Source: Vibrio natriegens NBRC 15636 = ATCC 14048 = DSM 759
GTDB taxonomy: Bacteria; Pseudomonadota; Gammaproteobacteria; Enterobacterales; Vibrionaceae
Length of the DNA stretch: 64,000 bases
NCBI RefSeq assembly: GCF_035621455.1
Contig: NZ_CP141823.1
Coordinates: 1-64,000, forward strand
Reading direction: 5' to 3'
Part shown: positions 51,968-63,067 of the stretch, one piece after another
Layout of the letters: every line of letters starts with the position of its first letter
Numbering within the stretch: the first letter of the stretch is position 1
Position numbers and translations under genes: made by a program
The notes under the pieces: generated by a model
The model's database searches: none
Seen by the model: the letters and a program-made list of their open reading frames with translations, nothing else
Told to the model about the DNA's origin: nothing

Positions 51968-53349
51968 ATAAACTCCATGTTTAAACTGACACGAATTTCC
52001 GTGCCTTGTCCTGGTTCGCTATTGACCTCAAACATGCCGCCAATAGCTTGAATCCGTTCTTTCATGTTTTGCAGCCCCATATGCTCTAGCGTCGATTGCT
52101 TGTTCTTATACGCTTTGAGATGGTTCGCAGGGATTCCGACACCATCATCGCTGACGGTCAGAATCAACATCCTTCCTTCACGCTGCATGATGATATCGAC
52201 ACCTTGCGCATTGGCGTGTTTTTCTACGTTGTGCAACGCTTCCTGTACGACACGATAAAGTGTGGTTTCGACTTGAGGAAGAAACTCTTCACCTTCGATA
52301 TCGTGTTCAAATATCACCTCTAATTGAGTACGCTCACGTAATTCGTTCAGATATGCCTCTATACCTGCTACTAAGCCTAAGTCATCCAGCTGTGGCGGTC
52401 GTAAATCTTTTGAGATGCGCCGAACCTCGACAATCGCCTGTTCCATGGCATTTTTACTCGCATCTAACTCAAGCTGTTTCTTCGCATCATCCTGCTCTTT
52501 AGTCACGTTATCTAAGCGGTATTTGGCAGCCACCAGCAGTTGATTTACGCCATCGTGTAATTCGCGCGAGACTCGATGACGCTCATTTTCCTGCGAATCA
52601 ATAATCTGTTGGTTTAAGACGCTGAGCTGCTCGTTGGCTAAACGACGCATGTTTAGGTTCAGTGACGCCCCCAACCCTGCAATAACGGTGATGGCAACAA
52701 ACATCAGTACAAAAAGCGCACTGCTGGTTTTTCCGATATTCTGATCGAAGCCATTTTCCATCTGCGCGACTTGTTTCTCGATATCGTCTATATAGACACC
52801 CGTTCCGACCATCCATTGCCACTTATCAAGAGAAATAGCATAGCTCAACTTGGGGAGTGGTTCTTTTGTCGATGGTTTGTGCCAGAGGTAATTCACAAAT
52901 CCGCCCCCAGCTCGCCCTGCGTGAATAAGCTCCTGAAGCAGCTTTTTGCCCGTAAGATCTTCCACTCCCCACCAATTTCGACCAACCCTTTCAGGTTGAT
53001 ATGGTAGGACTAAAGCGTCACCTTGCCAGCTGTAGACAAAAAAGTATCCGTCTTCCCCATATGTGAGTTGGCTCAATTTTTCAGCCACTAGTTGCTTAGC
53101 AACTTGGGGAGATAATGACTCATCTTCGTAGTATGGCTTGATACTTTTCACTGCCATTTCTACGTACTGCTTCAGCTCTTGCTTTTTGACCGACAATACA
53201 TTGAGTCGTGTTAATGCGACTTGGTCATCAACTAACTGTTTTGCCTGACTAAATAAGATACTTGCAACGATGACCACCACCACAATCAATGGAACGATTG
53301 AAAGTAAAATGATGTTTATTGTAAGCCTGCGGTTGCTAACCAATCCCAT
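51964..53349 (-). CDS. Sensor histidine kinase with periplasmic single-Cache domain
   Basis: A 461-residue NarX-class kinase. A membrane segment at about 10-30 and another near 205-225 enclose an sCache_2 domain, recognised by YGEDGYFFVYSWQGDALVLP, the GRAGGGFVNYLWHKP stretch and WQWMVGTGVYIDDIE (about 172-186). The HisKA_3 phosphoacceptor is in ENERHRVSRELHDGVNQ and the ATPase motif DDGVGIP follows. Such Cache domains bind small carboxylates. It is divergent from a TRAP transporter gene set, so it may sense the imported acid. Confidence 0.9.
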   Translation of the reverse strand: MGLVSNRRLTINIILLSIVPLIVVVVIVASILFSQAKQLVDDQVALTRLNVLSVKKQELKQYVEMAVKSIKPYYEDESLSPQVAKQLVAEKLSQLTYGEDGYFFVYSWQGDALVLPYQPERVGRNWWGVEDLTGKKLLQELIHAGRAGGGFVNYLWHKPSTKEPLPKLSYAISLDKWQWMVGTGVYIDDIEKQVAQMENGFDQNIGKTSSALFVLMFVAITVIAGLGASLNLNMRRLANEQLSVLNQQIIDSQENERHRVSRELHDGVNQLLVAAKYRLDNVTKEQDDAKKQLELDASKNAMEQAIVEVRRISKDLRPPQLDDLGLVAGIEAYLNELRERTQLEVIFEHDIEGEEFLPQVETTLYRVVQEALHNVEKHANAQGVDIIMQREGRMLILTVSDDGVGIPANHLKAYKNKQSTLEHMGLQNMKERIQAIGGMFEVNSEPGQGTEIRVSLNMEFI

Positions 53350-53559
53350 TTTCCGAATCCGTTCTTATACGTAGTTTTACTGAATCTTCGTGTCAAAAAT
53401 TGCACTTAATACCGACTCAATTTGCGCAATTTTGCTAATGGAGAGCATCCAATCTCCTTCCTAAACTAAAGCTCAATGTAACATTGCATTAACATCAATT
53501 AATACGCTCTGTTCACATTTAGCAATATTAACAAGGAATACCCAAACAAGGAGATCTCC

Positions 53560-54633
53560 ATGAATCTTAAGAAAGTTGCCATTGCTACTGCGTTAACGCT
53601 CACCGCTTCTGGTCTTTCTGTTAGTGCTCAGGCTGCTGATAAGAAGGTACTGCTAAAAACCCCTATTGCTTTTGGTAGCCACCTTCCAGCTCTAGGTACC
53701 CCTATCCAATGGTTTGCAGACAGAATTGAGCAAACCTCCGGTGGCACCATCAAAATGAAAATCTACGAGCCGGGTAAGTTGGTTAACCCACCGGAGATTC
53801 TCGATGCCGTATCCACGGGTAAAGTGAACGCTGGCTACGCCATTTCTGGTTACTGGCAAGGTAAACTGCCAGCTTCAGCAATTTTCTCGTCTATCCCTTT
53901 CGGCCCTGAAGCCCCTGAGTTTATGGCGTGGCTTTTCTTTGGTAACGGCTTGAAGCTTTACCAAGAGATGTACGACCAAGGCGGCTTCAATGTCAAAGTA
54001 ATGCCATGTGCGATGAACTCTCCTGAAACATCAGGCTGGTTCCGAAAACCTATTGAAAAACCAGAGGATCTAAAAGGTCTCAATATGCGCTTCTACGGAC
54101 TAGGGGCGTCTGTGATGGAAAAACTTGGTGTGGGTACAGTTCAGATCCCAGGCGGCGAGATCTTTGGTGCACTTGAGAAAGGTGCGATTGACGCCTCTGA
54201 GTTTTCACAACCTGCCGTTGATGACCGCTTAGGCTTCCACAAAGTAGCCAAGTACAACTACTTCCCAGGCTGGCACCAACAATCAACGGTATTTGAACTG
54301 TTGATCAACAAAGACACATGGAATGGCATGAGTGCAACTCAACAATCTGCAGTCGAAACCACTTGTATGGCGGCAATGACTTACTCGATCGCAGAAGGTG
54401 AAGCGATGCAATACGCAGCCATGGAAAAAGCGAAACAAAATGGTGTCGAGATTCGCTACTGGAACCAAGATATGTTGAATCTATTCAAGAATACTTGGAT
54501 GGAAGTAGTGGAAGAGAAGAAAGCAGAAGACCCATTCTTCGACAAAGTTTGGACCGACCTAAGCAACTTCCGCAAGGGTTATGCGTTGTGGTCTGCGAAC
54601 GGATTCCTGCCTCGTGAAACACAAAACCAATAA
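53560..54633 (+). CDS. TRAP transporter binding protein (DctP; TakP-like group)
   Basis: Periplasmic receptor of 357 residues. The signal peptide ends near AQAADKK (about residue 25). Features of the TakP/keto-acid and related group are PIAFGSHLPALGTPIQWFADRI at the start, SIPFGPEAPEFMAWLFFGNG, and PGGEIFGALEKGAIDASEFSQP (about 197-218) around the ligand site. AAGGAG precedes the ATG. A hairpin lies between this gene and dctQ. It is divergent from the Cache-kinase operon; an organic acid ligand such as a 2-oxo acid is inferred. Confidence 0.9.
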   Translation: MNLKKVAIATALTLTASGLSVSAQAADKKVLLKTPIAFGSHLPALGTPIQWFADRIEQTSGGTIKMKIYEPGKLVNPPEILDAVSTGKVNAGYAISGYWQGKLPASAIFSSIPFGPEAPEFMAWLFFGNGLKLYQEMYDQGGFNVKVMPCAMNSPETSGWFRKPIEKPEDLKGLNMRFYGLGASVMEKLGVGTVQIPGGEIFGALEKGAIDASEFSQPAVDDRLGFHKVAKYNYFPGWHQQSTVFELLINKDTWNGMSATQQSAVETTCMAAMTYSIAEGEAMQYAAMEKAKQNGVEIRYWNQDMLNLFKNTWMEVVEEKKAEDPFFDKVWTDLSNFRKGYALWSANGFLPRETQNQ

Positions 54634-54648
54634 ACGTCGTTGTTAATA

Positions 54649-54675
54649 AAAGGCCAGCGTCTCTCGCTGGCCTTT
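54649..54675 (+). other. Hairpin between dctP and dctQ
   Basis: An 11-bp perfect stem (AAAGGCCAGCG at 54649-54659 with CGCTGGCCTTT at 54665-54675), 5-base loop. Only three T's follow before the dctQ ribosome site, so it is probably a partial terminator or a message stabiliser that keeps dctP expression above that of the permease genes. Confidence 0.7.
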
Positions 54676-54686
54676 AGGAGTAGCCA

Positions 54687-55229
54687 ATGAGCAAAGTGCT
54701 ATATTCTTCCCCAACCGTCCCACTCTATTTTCAAATCGAGAGGCTGGTTATTTCCGCGAGTAAAGCGTTGGCCTGGACAAACCTCGCGTTAATAGCGGTG
54801 ATCATCATTCAGGTCGTAATGCGCAAAGTCTTTTCCAACGGGCAAATTGCGCTTGAAGAACTGCAATGGCACCTCTATGCCACAGCAGTCATGTTCGGAA
54901 CCGCTTATGCACAGGTGACCAACTTACACGTTCGAGTCGACCTGTTTTATCACAAGTTCTCCGCTCGCAAAAAAGCCCTAGTCGACATACTCGGCATTCT
55001 GTTTCTCGCCGCACCATTTGTTGTTATCGTCATTCTCCATTCCTACGACTTCGCTTACGAAGCTTGGCGCGTCAACGAGAGTTCAGCCGCACCTTCCGGC
55101 TTACCTTATCGCTGGATGATAAAAGCCGTGATCCCTTTAAGCTTTAGCTTGCTGTTGCTCTCAATGGTGGCGAAATTATTACGCGATCTGGATACGTTAA
55201 TCAAAGGAGACGACCATGGAAGCGAATGA
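54687..55229 (+). CDS. TRAP transporter small permease (DctQ family)
   Basis: Membrane subunit of 180 residues with four hydrophobic segments (about 30-50, 70-88, 103-125 and 150-172) and the ALEELQWHLYATAVMFGTAYAQ stretch seen in the FcbT/TakP-type DctQ. GGAG is 8 bases before the ATG. It overlaps dctM by 14 bases. Confidence 0.88.
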   Translation: MSKVLYSSPTVPLYFQIERLVISASKALAWTNLALIAVIIIQVVMRKVFSNGQIALEELQWHLYATAVMFGTAYAQVTNLHVRVDLFYHKFSARKKALVDILGILFLAAPFVVIVILHSYDFAYEAWRVNESSAAPSGLPYRWMIKAVIPLSFSLLLLSMVAKLLRDLDTLIKGDDHGSE

Positions 55230-56601
55230 ATGGATTGTTATCGCCATGTTTGGCTCGTTCATCCTGTTGTTATTCACTGGTATTCCCGTAGCGTATGTGC
55301 TCGGTGGGATCGGCATCGTCTTCGCGGCAATCGGTTATTTTGCCGATCTCTATCTTGATACGTTTACCGGGCTCGATTACACCACCCTTGGTCTCGTTGT
55401 TAACCGTATTTATAAGGTGATGGATAACTGGATATTAGTTGCCCTACCGATGTTTATTTTTATGGGCAACATGCTAGATAAGTCCGGCATTGCAGAAAAA
55501 CTGATGACCTCGATGCAGGCGCTATTCGGCAAAGTACACGGTGGTTTAGCCATTACGGTGATGGCGATTGGTATCATACTCGCCGCCTCTACAGGCATCA
55601 TTGGTGCATCGGTTGTGCTGTTAACGGTAATGTCTCTGCCGAGTATGATGCGTCAGGGCTATCATCTTCCTCTGGCACTTGGAACGGTCGCCTCAGCAGG
55701 TACATTAGGCATACTGCTTCCACCTTCCATCATGTTGGTGATTATGGCCGACCAACTTGGGTTGTCAGTTGGCGATCTGTTTATGGGCGCGATTATGCCG
55801 GGTCTGTTACTGGGCAGTTTATACATTTTGTATATCCTTACCGTTGGTAAAATGACCCCGAGCAAAGCACCAATTCCAGAAAATGTAGAGCCTGTTGACT
55901 GGAAGCTTATCTTACAAGTGTTCAAAGATATCACACCGACCGTTATCCTGATTTTCTGTGTGTTAGGTTCGATTTTTGCGGGTATAGCGACACCAACAGA
56001 AGCTTCTGGCATAGGCGCTTTAGGGGCAACGTTACTTGCGGCTTATAATAAAAAGCTCAACTTAAAAGTTTTGAAGGAAGTGATGCTTTCTTCATACGGA
56101 ACGACTGCCTACATATTCATGATCTTCTTGGGTGCCTCCTGCTTTGCTTTGGTGCTAAGGGAGTTAGGCGGTGACGAACTGATCGAGTCGTTCCTGAGTG
56201 GCTTACCTTTCGGTCAATACGGCATTATCGCGTTTATTCTGTTAATCGTATTTTTGCTTGGATTCTTCCTAGACTGGATAGAAATCACCCTTATCGCACT
56301 GCCGCTGCTAGCACCTGTGGTAGCAAGTTTAGGCATTGAGCTTGATGGTCATGGCGTGGTGGATAACCCAAGTCTGGTATGGTTTGTTATGCTCGTCGCA
56401 ATGGCGCTGCAAACCAGTTTCCTTACCCCACCGGTTGGCTTCGCTCTGTTCTATTTAAAAGGCGTTTGCCCTGAAGGTGTTTCCCTGAAGGATATCTATC
56501 GCGGTGTGATTCCGTTTATCGCTATACAGCTAATCGCGTTAATCTGTCTGGTTATATGGCCACAATTGGTGTTGTGGTTCCCTAGTGTTGCTTATGGTTA
56601 A
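55216..56601 (+). CDS. TRAP transporter large permease (DctM family)
   Basis: Large permease of 461 residues with about 12 or more membrane segments. Family motifs are AASTGIIGASVVLLTVMSLP (about 118-137), GILLPPSIMLVIMADQLG (about 169-186) and the C-terminal TSFLTPPVGFALFYLKGV. AAAGGAG precedes the ATG inside dctQ. A strong terminator follows at 56642, so the operon is dctP-dctQ-dctM. It uses a sodium gradient in studied relatives. Confidence 0.92.
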   Translation: MEANEWIVIAMFGSFILLLFTGIPVAYVLGGIGIVFAAIGYFADLYLDTFTGLDYTTLGLVVNRIYKVMDNWILVALPMFIFMGNMLDKSGIAEKLMTSMQALFGKVHGGLAITVMAIGIILAASTGIIGASVVLLTVMSLPSMMRQGYHLPLALGTVASAGTLGILLPPSIMLVIMADQLGLSVGDLFMGAIMPGLLLGSLYILYILTVGKMTPSKAPIPENVEPVDWKLILQVFKDITPTVILIFCVLGSIFAGIATPTEASGIGALGATLLAAYNKKLNLKVLKEVMLSSYGTTAYIFMIFLGASCFALVLRELGGDELIESFLSGLPFGQYGIIAFILLIVFLLGFFLDWIEITLIALPLLAPVVASLGIELDGHGVVDNPSLVWFVMLVAMALQTSFLTPPVGFALFYLKGVCPEGVSLKDIYRGVIPFIAIQLIALICLVIWPQLVLWFPSVAYG

Positions 56602-56641
56602 CCGACCTCGCTGACAAGCAAATAAGAAATCGCGTAAAAAT

Positions 56642-56676
56642 AAAGCCGCTAAAACGTAATATTTTAGCGGCTTTTT
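56642..56676. terminator. Bidirectional terminator between dctM and the DUF2999 gene
   Basis: A 13-bp perfect stem (56642-56654 with 56662-56674), 7-base loop, with A's before and T's after. Confidence 0.93.
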
Positions 56677-56698
56677 ATATTTGTTTGAGGATACTCTG

Positions 56699-56950
56699 TT
56701 ACTGCTGAAGTTTTTCTTTTGCTTCAACCACTTTTGAAAAGTCCAAACCTAACTCTTCAACCGCTTCTTTAATTAACACAGGATTTTGCATCACTTGCGC
56801 CATCAACGCTTGAAGCTGCTCCTGAGGTAGACCCAACTGGCTGATAGTTGCCATTGCTGCAAAAGGGTTTTGCGTCAACGCCTGAAATAGCTCATTAATC
56901 TGAGCATCACTGATATTATTCTCTTTCAGCATTGCAAGAATCGGGTTCAT
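56699..56950 (-). CDS. DUF2999-type small protein
   Basis: An 83-residue helical protein from the ATG at 56950, which has AAAGG at the right distance; the frame also has a GTG at 56968. It has no signal or membrane segment. It is Gln/Leu-rich, with alternate helices (MLKENNISDAQINELFQALTQ, then LGLPQEQLQALMAQV). It resembles the DUF2999 proteins of Vibrio, which have no known role. Single gene. Confidence 0.65.
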   Translation of the reverse strand: MNPILAMLKENNISDAQINELFQALTQNPFAAMATISQLGLPQEQLQALMAQVMQNPVLIKEAVEELGLDFSKVVEAKEKLQQ

Positions 56951-57062
56951 CAAATTACCTTTAATCACTAAGTAAAACAGACGTGTAGTTTACCATCTGG
57001 TTTTGTCTGTTTATAGTAAGACTTATGCCAAATGCAGTCCGAACCTGTACGCGCCTGTCTCG

Positions 57063-57452
57063 TCAGATGACGCTCTGCTTGTTTTCTGCCTGCTCTGCCA
57101 ACTCGATACTTAACGCTTCTTTTTGTTTCAATTTGACGTCTTCCCAACTGCTGCCTGATTCGATAGCGGACACGCGTTGTTCGTATTTCTTACAAGCCCT
57201 ATCGAGAACTTTCTTCGGGTCAATGCCTTTCTCTCTTTCCAGCGCTTTCAGCACATTCAAATAATTCCACAGCACATCGCCAAGTTCATCTTCCAGATAA
57301 CAAAGACGATCTTCAGCTATCTCTTCACGTACTTCTTCGACTTCTTTACCAATTGCAACCAGATAGGTTTCGACACCTTTAAACCAGGTATTGGTCAAAT
57401 CAAACTCTGACTTCCTCGTCGCGATTGAGAGTAGTTCATCAAATTCTTTCAT
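57063..57452 (-). CDS. MazG-like nucleotide pyrophosphohydrolase
   Basis: A 129-residue all-helical protein with a single MazG-like domain. The metal-binding pattern EVEEVREE followed by EDELGD (about residues 37-44 and 54-59) fits ExxE12-28ExxD. Such proteins hydrolyse noncanonical nucleoside triphosphates to monophosphates. The C-terminal tail is charged and probably flexible. The gene follows the thioesterase gene by 43 bases on the same strand. Confidence 0.78.
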   Translation of the reverse strand: MKEFDELLSIATRKSEFDLTNTWFKGVETYLVAIGKEVEEVREEIAEDRLCYLEDELGDVLWNYLNVLKALEREKGIDPKKVLDRACKKYEQRVSAIESGSSWEDVKLKQKEALSIELAEQAENKQSVI

Positions 57453-57495
57453 ATTCCCTCCATGGAATAGTCATTAGCTACGAGTATACGGTTAG

Positions 57496-57921
57496 CTAAC
57501 TTTTAGGGCGAATAAATTTTCCCATTGCACTGACTCTGACTTCTTCATTGACACTTAGCTGAGCGACTAACTGATAAACACCCCGCCTTTCCCTTTCACA
57601 ACGCGCGGTAATTTCAATATGTTCCTTTAAAGCGATAGGCGCGTGATAGCGGACATCGAGCTGAGCCGTCAGTGCTTCAACACCCATCGACAGCAAGCAA
57701 TTGGTCATCGCGCCATCGAGCAATGAACTGGCGATACCACCATGCAACAGTCCTGTGTAACCTTGATGACGGTTAAGCACATCGAATTCGCCAAAAATGG
57801 AATGATCTGATAGCTGTTGGTAATGGACGGATAAAGAGTGGGGATTGTTTTCAATTGGTGCGCACACTGCGCAATGGTCATGGGACTGATGAGGTTTATG
57901 ATGTTCAGTATCTGTTAGCAT
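57496..57921 (-). CDS. PaaI-like hotdog-fold thioesterase
   Basis: A 141-residue hotdog protein. The segment LLHGGIASSLLDGAMTNCLLSMG (about residues 56-78) is the PaaI/HGG motif carrying the catalytic acid helix, followed by the strand TAQLDVRYHAPIAL. An N-terminal stretch with CAVCAP is unusual. It is expected to hydrolyse an acyl-CoA; the acyl group is unknown. It may be co-transcribed with the MazG-like gene. Confidence 0.82.
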   Translation of the reverse strand: MLTDTEHHKPHQSHDHCAVCAPIENNPHSLSVHYQQLSDHSIFGEFDVLNRHQGYTGLLHGGIASSLLDGAMTNCLLSMGVEALTAQLDVRYHAPIALKEHIEITARCERERRGVYQLVAQLSVNEEVRVSAMGKFIRPKS

Positions 57922-58035
57922 AGTGGCACTTTATACGGTCTAAAAATGTGTAATTAGCATATGCCAAATACTCTGAAGGAAGTCGCGAGTAATCTATGTT
58001 TGCAGTATGTAGGCATGCAACAGCGTATAACAGAC

Positions 58036-58335
58036 TTAGCGTCTTTGACACGACGTGCAGCCTCGACAGGCTGATCGGGTTGTTTTGTCCAGCAAGCTGC
58101 GTTGTACTTTGCAGTACGCGTTTTTGAGTGCGCGACGTGCTGAGAACCAATCATCGGGTTTGGTCAAAATTAAATAGCCGTTAAATCGCTTTACTAATTC
58201 GGTGCGATGACTCTCGATAAACCGGCTGTCGAACTCGATCTCGAAATAATTCAACGCGTCTTCTATGCGAGAGAAGCTAGCGATTTTTTCTTGAATAGCG
58301 TTTTGAGTCATAACTCTGGCACTTTGGTTGGTCAT
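58036..58335 (-). CDS. NifW-like protein (nitrogenase-stabilising family)
   Basis: A 99-residue protein with the NifW pattern: FSRIEDALNYFEIEFDSRFIESHRTELVKRFNGYL (about 20-54) follows the usual L-S-x-AEDFLDYFG...NR-x-HILKRF-x-YL layout. The end is Cys-rich (CRGCTSC), which is not typical. The first ATG (58335) and another at 58311 are both possible; neither has a good ribosome site. No other nif gene is in the window, so a role outside nitrogen fixation or a remnant is likely. The 100-base stretch downstream has no feature. Confidence 0.55.
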   Translation of the reverse strand: MTNQSARVMTQNAIQEKIASFSRIEDALNYFEIEFDSRFIESHRTELVKRFNGYLILTKPDDWFSARRALKNAYCKVQRSLLDKTTRSACRGCTSCQRR

Positions 58336-58434
58336 TCAATGCAGTTTAATTGCTGTTCATTCTACTTTCTTTGATTTCCAGACGCTTAATGTTCAGAACT
58401 GGTTTGATTATCAGATGGGATGCCGACAGTACCA

Positions 58435-58466
58435 ATAACAAAACAGGCGAACATTGAGTCCGCCTG
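58435..58466 (-). terminator. Terminator of katG
   Basis: CAGGCG (58444-58449) and CGCCTG (58461-58466) form a stem, and the A-rich stretch before it reads as TTTTGTTA on the minus strand. It lies 44 bases past the katG stop. Confidence 0.65.
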
Positions 58467-58509
58467 AATTTATCGTATGACAGTTAATTAAGAGAACTCG
58501 TTTGTTTCC

Positions 58510-60852
<2,343 letters not shown>

Positions 60853-60868
60853 TTAGCGTTAACATCAA

Positions 60869-62416
60869 TCAACGATAAATATCAGTGACGCCCGAATACT
60901 TCACGCCAGATAACTGCGCCATGTTTCTATCCCATGTCGCTAAATCATTTATGTTGAACTGACTCAGCGCGTCGTGCCCGCACGCCCTCGCCATTACTTG
61001 CATCAGCTCGACAGACGCGTCGAAAAAGTTTTTCAATTGTTTCGATGATTTGTCAATATCAAGACGCTGCCTTAAATCGGCGTTTTGCGTGGCAATACCT
61101 GCGGGACAGTTGTTGGTGTTGCAAATTCGCGCAGCGACGCACCCGATAGATTGCATTGCGCTGTTTGCAATAGCGACGCCATCAGCCCCTAATGCCAAAG
61201 CTTTAACAAAGTCCATTGGCACTCTCAATCCACCAGTCACAATTAACGTGACATTGTCACTAACGCCTTTTTGATCCAAATATTTACGAGCACGCGCTAA
61301 AGCAGGGATGGTTGGAACACTGATATGATCACGAAACATGGATGGTGCCGACCCCGTACCACCGCCACGACCATCAAGAATGATGTAATCCGCACTGGCA
61401 TCCAGAGCGAACTGAATATCTTGCTCAATATGATTCGCGCTGAGCTTGAATCCGATGGGTATGCCTCCGGTGATGGCACGTACTCTGTCAGCAAATTTCC
61501 TGAAGTCACGTGCAGAGTGGAGGTCTTTAAACGTGGGTGGTGATATCGCGGGCTCGCCCTCAGGAATACCACGTATTTCCGATATTCTACCTACGTTTTT
61601 ACTGCCCGGCAGGTGTCCTCCGGTTCCCGTTTTCGCACCCTGTCCACCTTTAAAATGAAAAGCTTGTACGCCATGCAATTTAGACTCCTCATAGCCAAAT
61701 TGTGCGCTGGCAAGCTCATAAAAATACCGAGAGTTTGCGGCTTGCTCTTCAGGCAACATGCCCCCTTCACCGGAACAAATTCCTGTACCGGCTAATTCTG
61801 CCCCTTTAGAGAGCGCAATTTTTGCCTCTTCCGATAACGCGCCAAAACTCATGTCCGAGACTAACAAAGGGATCGCCAACTTGAGAGGCTTACGTGCATT
61901 CGGCCCCACAATTAACTCGGTTGCGACTGGCACATCTTCCATCAATGGCTGAGTGGCCATCTGAGCGACCATAATTTGTATCGCGTCCCAATGCGGTAAC
62001 AGGTGTCTTGGTACCCCCATAGCAGCCATGGGGCCATGATGCCCGAGTTTAGATAACCCTTCTCTCGCCAGTTGATGAATAAACTCCAATGTAGGTTCTT
62101 CTTGTGTTGACGCTGCCACTGGTTTTCCGCTTTTTTCTTTCTTTGCTTCCGGCGCTTCATGCCCTACCTGCTCTGCCGTAAATTTTTTATGGGTACCATC
62201 ACAAAATGGAGCGTTAGAAGTCTGTTTGCAGCGACATAAGTAAGCCTCTTCATTCTTTTCGGCGACAAAGCTCATTGGCTTCAGACCGGTCCCTGAATGC
62301 GAGCCATCACAATAAGGTTGGCTCTTGGAGCGCCCACAACGACAGAAGTAATATTCTTGCCCTTCCACCAAGTTGACTTTGATTGGCTTGTTATCGGCGA
62401 TAATTGGTTTACTCAT
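60869..62416 (-). CDS. Tandem CDGSH iron-sulfur domains fused to an FMN glutamate-synthase-like domain
   Basis: A 515-residue protein from the ATG at 62416, where GGAGG is 7 bases upstream; the frame extends to 62494 without signs of coding. Two N-terminal CDGSH sites are seen: CRCGRSKSQPYCDGSH (about 27-42) and CRCKQTSNAPFCDGTH (about 62-77). The rest is the FMN-binding GltB-type barrel, with PISPPT-like and GGQGAKTGTGGHLPG (about 272-288) segments and the cysteines of CNTNNCPAGIATQ (about 430-442). The glutaminase domain is missing, so it cannot use glutamine alone. The substrate is unknown; an electron-transfer link between CDGSH and FMN is inferred. Confidence 0.85.
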   Translation of the reverse strand: MSKPIIADNKPIKVNLVEGQEYYFCRCGRSKSQPYCDGSHSGTGLKPMSFVAEKNEEAYLCRCKQTSNAPFCDGTHKKFTAEQVGHEAPEAKKEKSGKPVAASTQEEPTLEFIHQLAREGLSKLGHHGPMAAMGVPRHLLPHWDAIQIMVAQMATQPLMEDVPVATELIVGPNARKPLKLAIPLLVSDMSFGALSEEAKIALSKGAELAGTGICSGEGGMLPEEQAANSRYFYELASAQFGYEESKLHGVQAFHFKGGQGAKTGTGGHLPGSKNVGRISEIRGIPEGEPAISPPTFKDLHSARDFRKFADRVRAITGGIPIGFKLSANHIEQDIQFALDASADYIILDGRGGGTGSAPSMFRDHISVPTIPALARARKYLDQKGVSDNVTLIVTGGLRVPMDFVKALALGADGVAIANSAMQSIGCVAARICNTNNCPAGIATQNADLRQRLDIDKSSKQLKNFFDASVELMQVMARACGHDALSQFNINDLATWDRNMAQLSGVKYSGVTDIYR

Positions 62417-62568
62417 GCTGCCTCCAGTTCTGTTACCACCTGTCGTTATCGCAGGCGTTAACGTAAGCGTAGGACAGGTGCGTATAAGCGTCATTGAACA
62501 TAGAGAAAATAAGCGTTTGCTTCACATCTCTCCTATACTTTTAGAGGTGTAATACACGTGGAGGCTTT

Positions 62569-63048
62569 ATGACGATTGCAACCCGATTAGATCAATACCT
62601 GACTGATCATAATATTCACTTTCAAACAGTGAATCACAGCCACAGTCATAGCTCGCTTCAAAGTGGTGTATCTGCAGGTATACCTTTGATGAATTTGGCG
62701 AAAGCCGTGATCCTTGAAGATCATGAAGGTCATCATATGATGGCGGTATTACCAGCCAACAATAAAATCAGCTTGTCGAGACTCAACGATGAGTTCAACG
62801 CTTCTTTCCATTTGGTTAAAGAAAGCATGGTTTATCGACTTTTTACCGACTGTGAACATGGTGCCGTTCCGCCAATTGGAAGCCCTTATCACATGGCAAC
62901 GGTGTGCGATGAAAGATTAGCAAATCTTGATCATGTCTATCTAGAAGCGGGTGACCATGAAACGTTGATCAAACTTGACAGAGAGTCGTTTAAAGAGTTG
63001 ATGAACGACTGTAAATACCTAAGGTTCAGTAGTGAGGTTCTACATTGA
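62569..63048 (+). CDS. YbaK/EbsC-family aminoacyl-tRNA deacylase-like protein
   Basis: A 159-residue protein of the YbaK/ProX fold, which in studied members frees mischarged tRNA. The conserved Lys is in LAKAVILED (about residue 45), GAVPPIG (about 102-108) is the active-site loop, and the TIKLDRESFKELM-like C-terminal helix completes the domain. The N-terminal SHSHSSLQ stretch is His-rich. GGAGG precedes the ATG. Which tRNA it edits is not known. A terminator follows. Confidence 0.82.
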   Translation: MTIATRLDQYLTDHNIHFQTVNHSHSHSSLQSGVSAGIPLMNLAKAVILEDHEGHHMMAVLPANNKISLSRLNDEFNASFHLVKESMVYRLFTDCEHGAVPPIGSPYHMATVCDERLANLDHVYLEAGDHETLIKLDRESFKELMNDCKYLRFSSEVLH

Positions 63049-63067
63049 TGCTCCCCCAAACCTCGAC

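Noticed and set aside
53419..53432. TTGCGCAA palindrome before the second TRAP operon as an operator
   Set aside because: Only 8 bp are symmetric in an AT-rich stretch; too short to claim.
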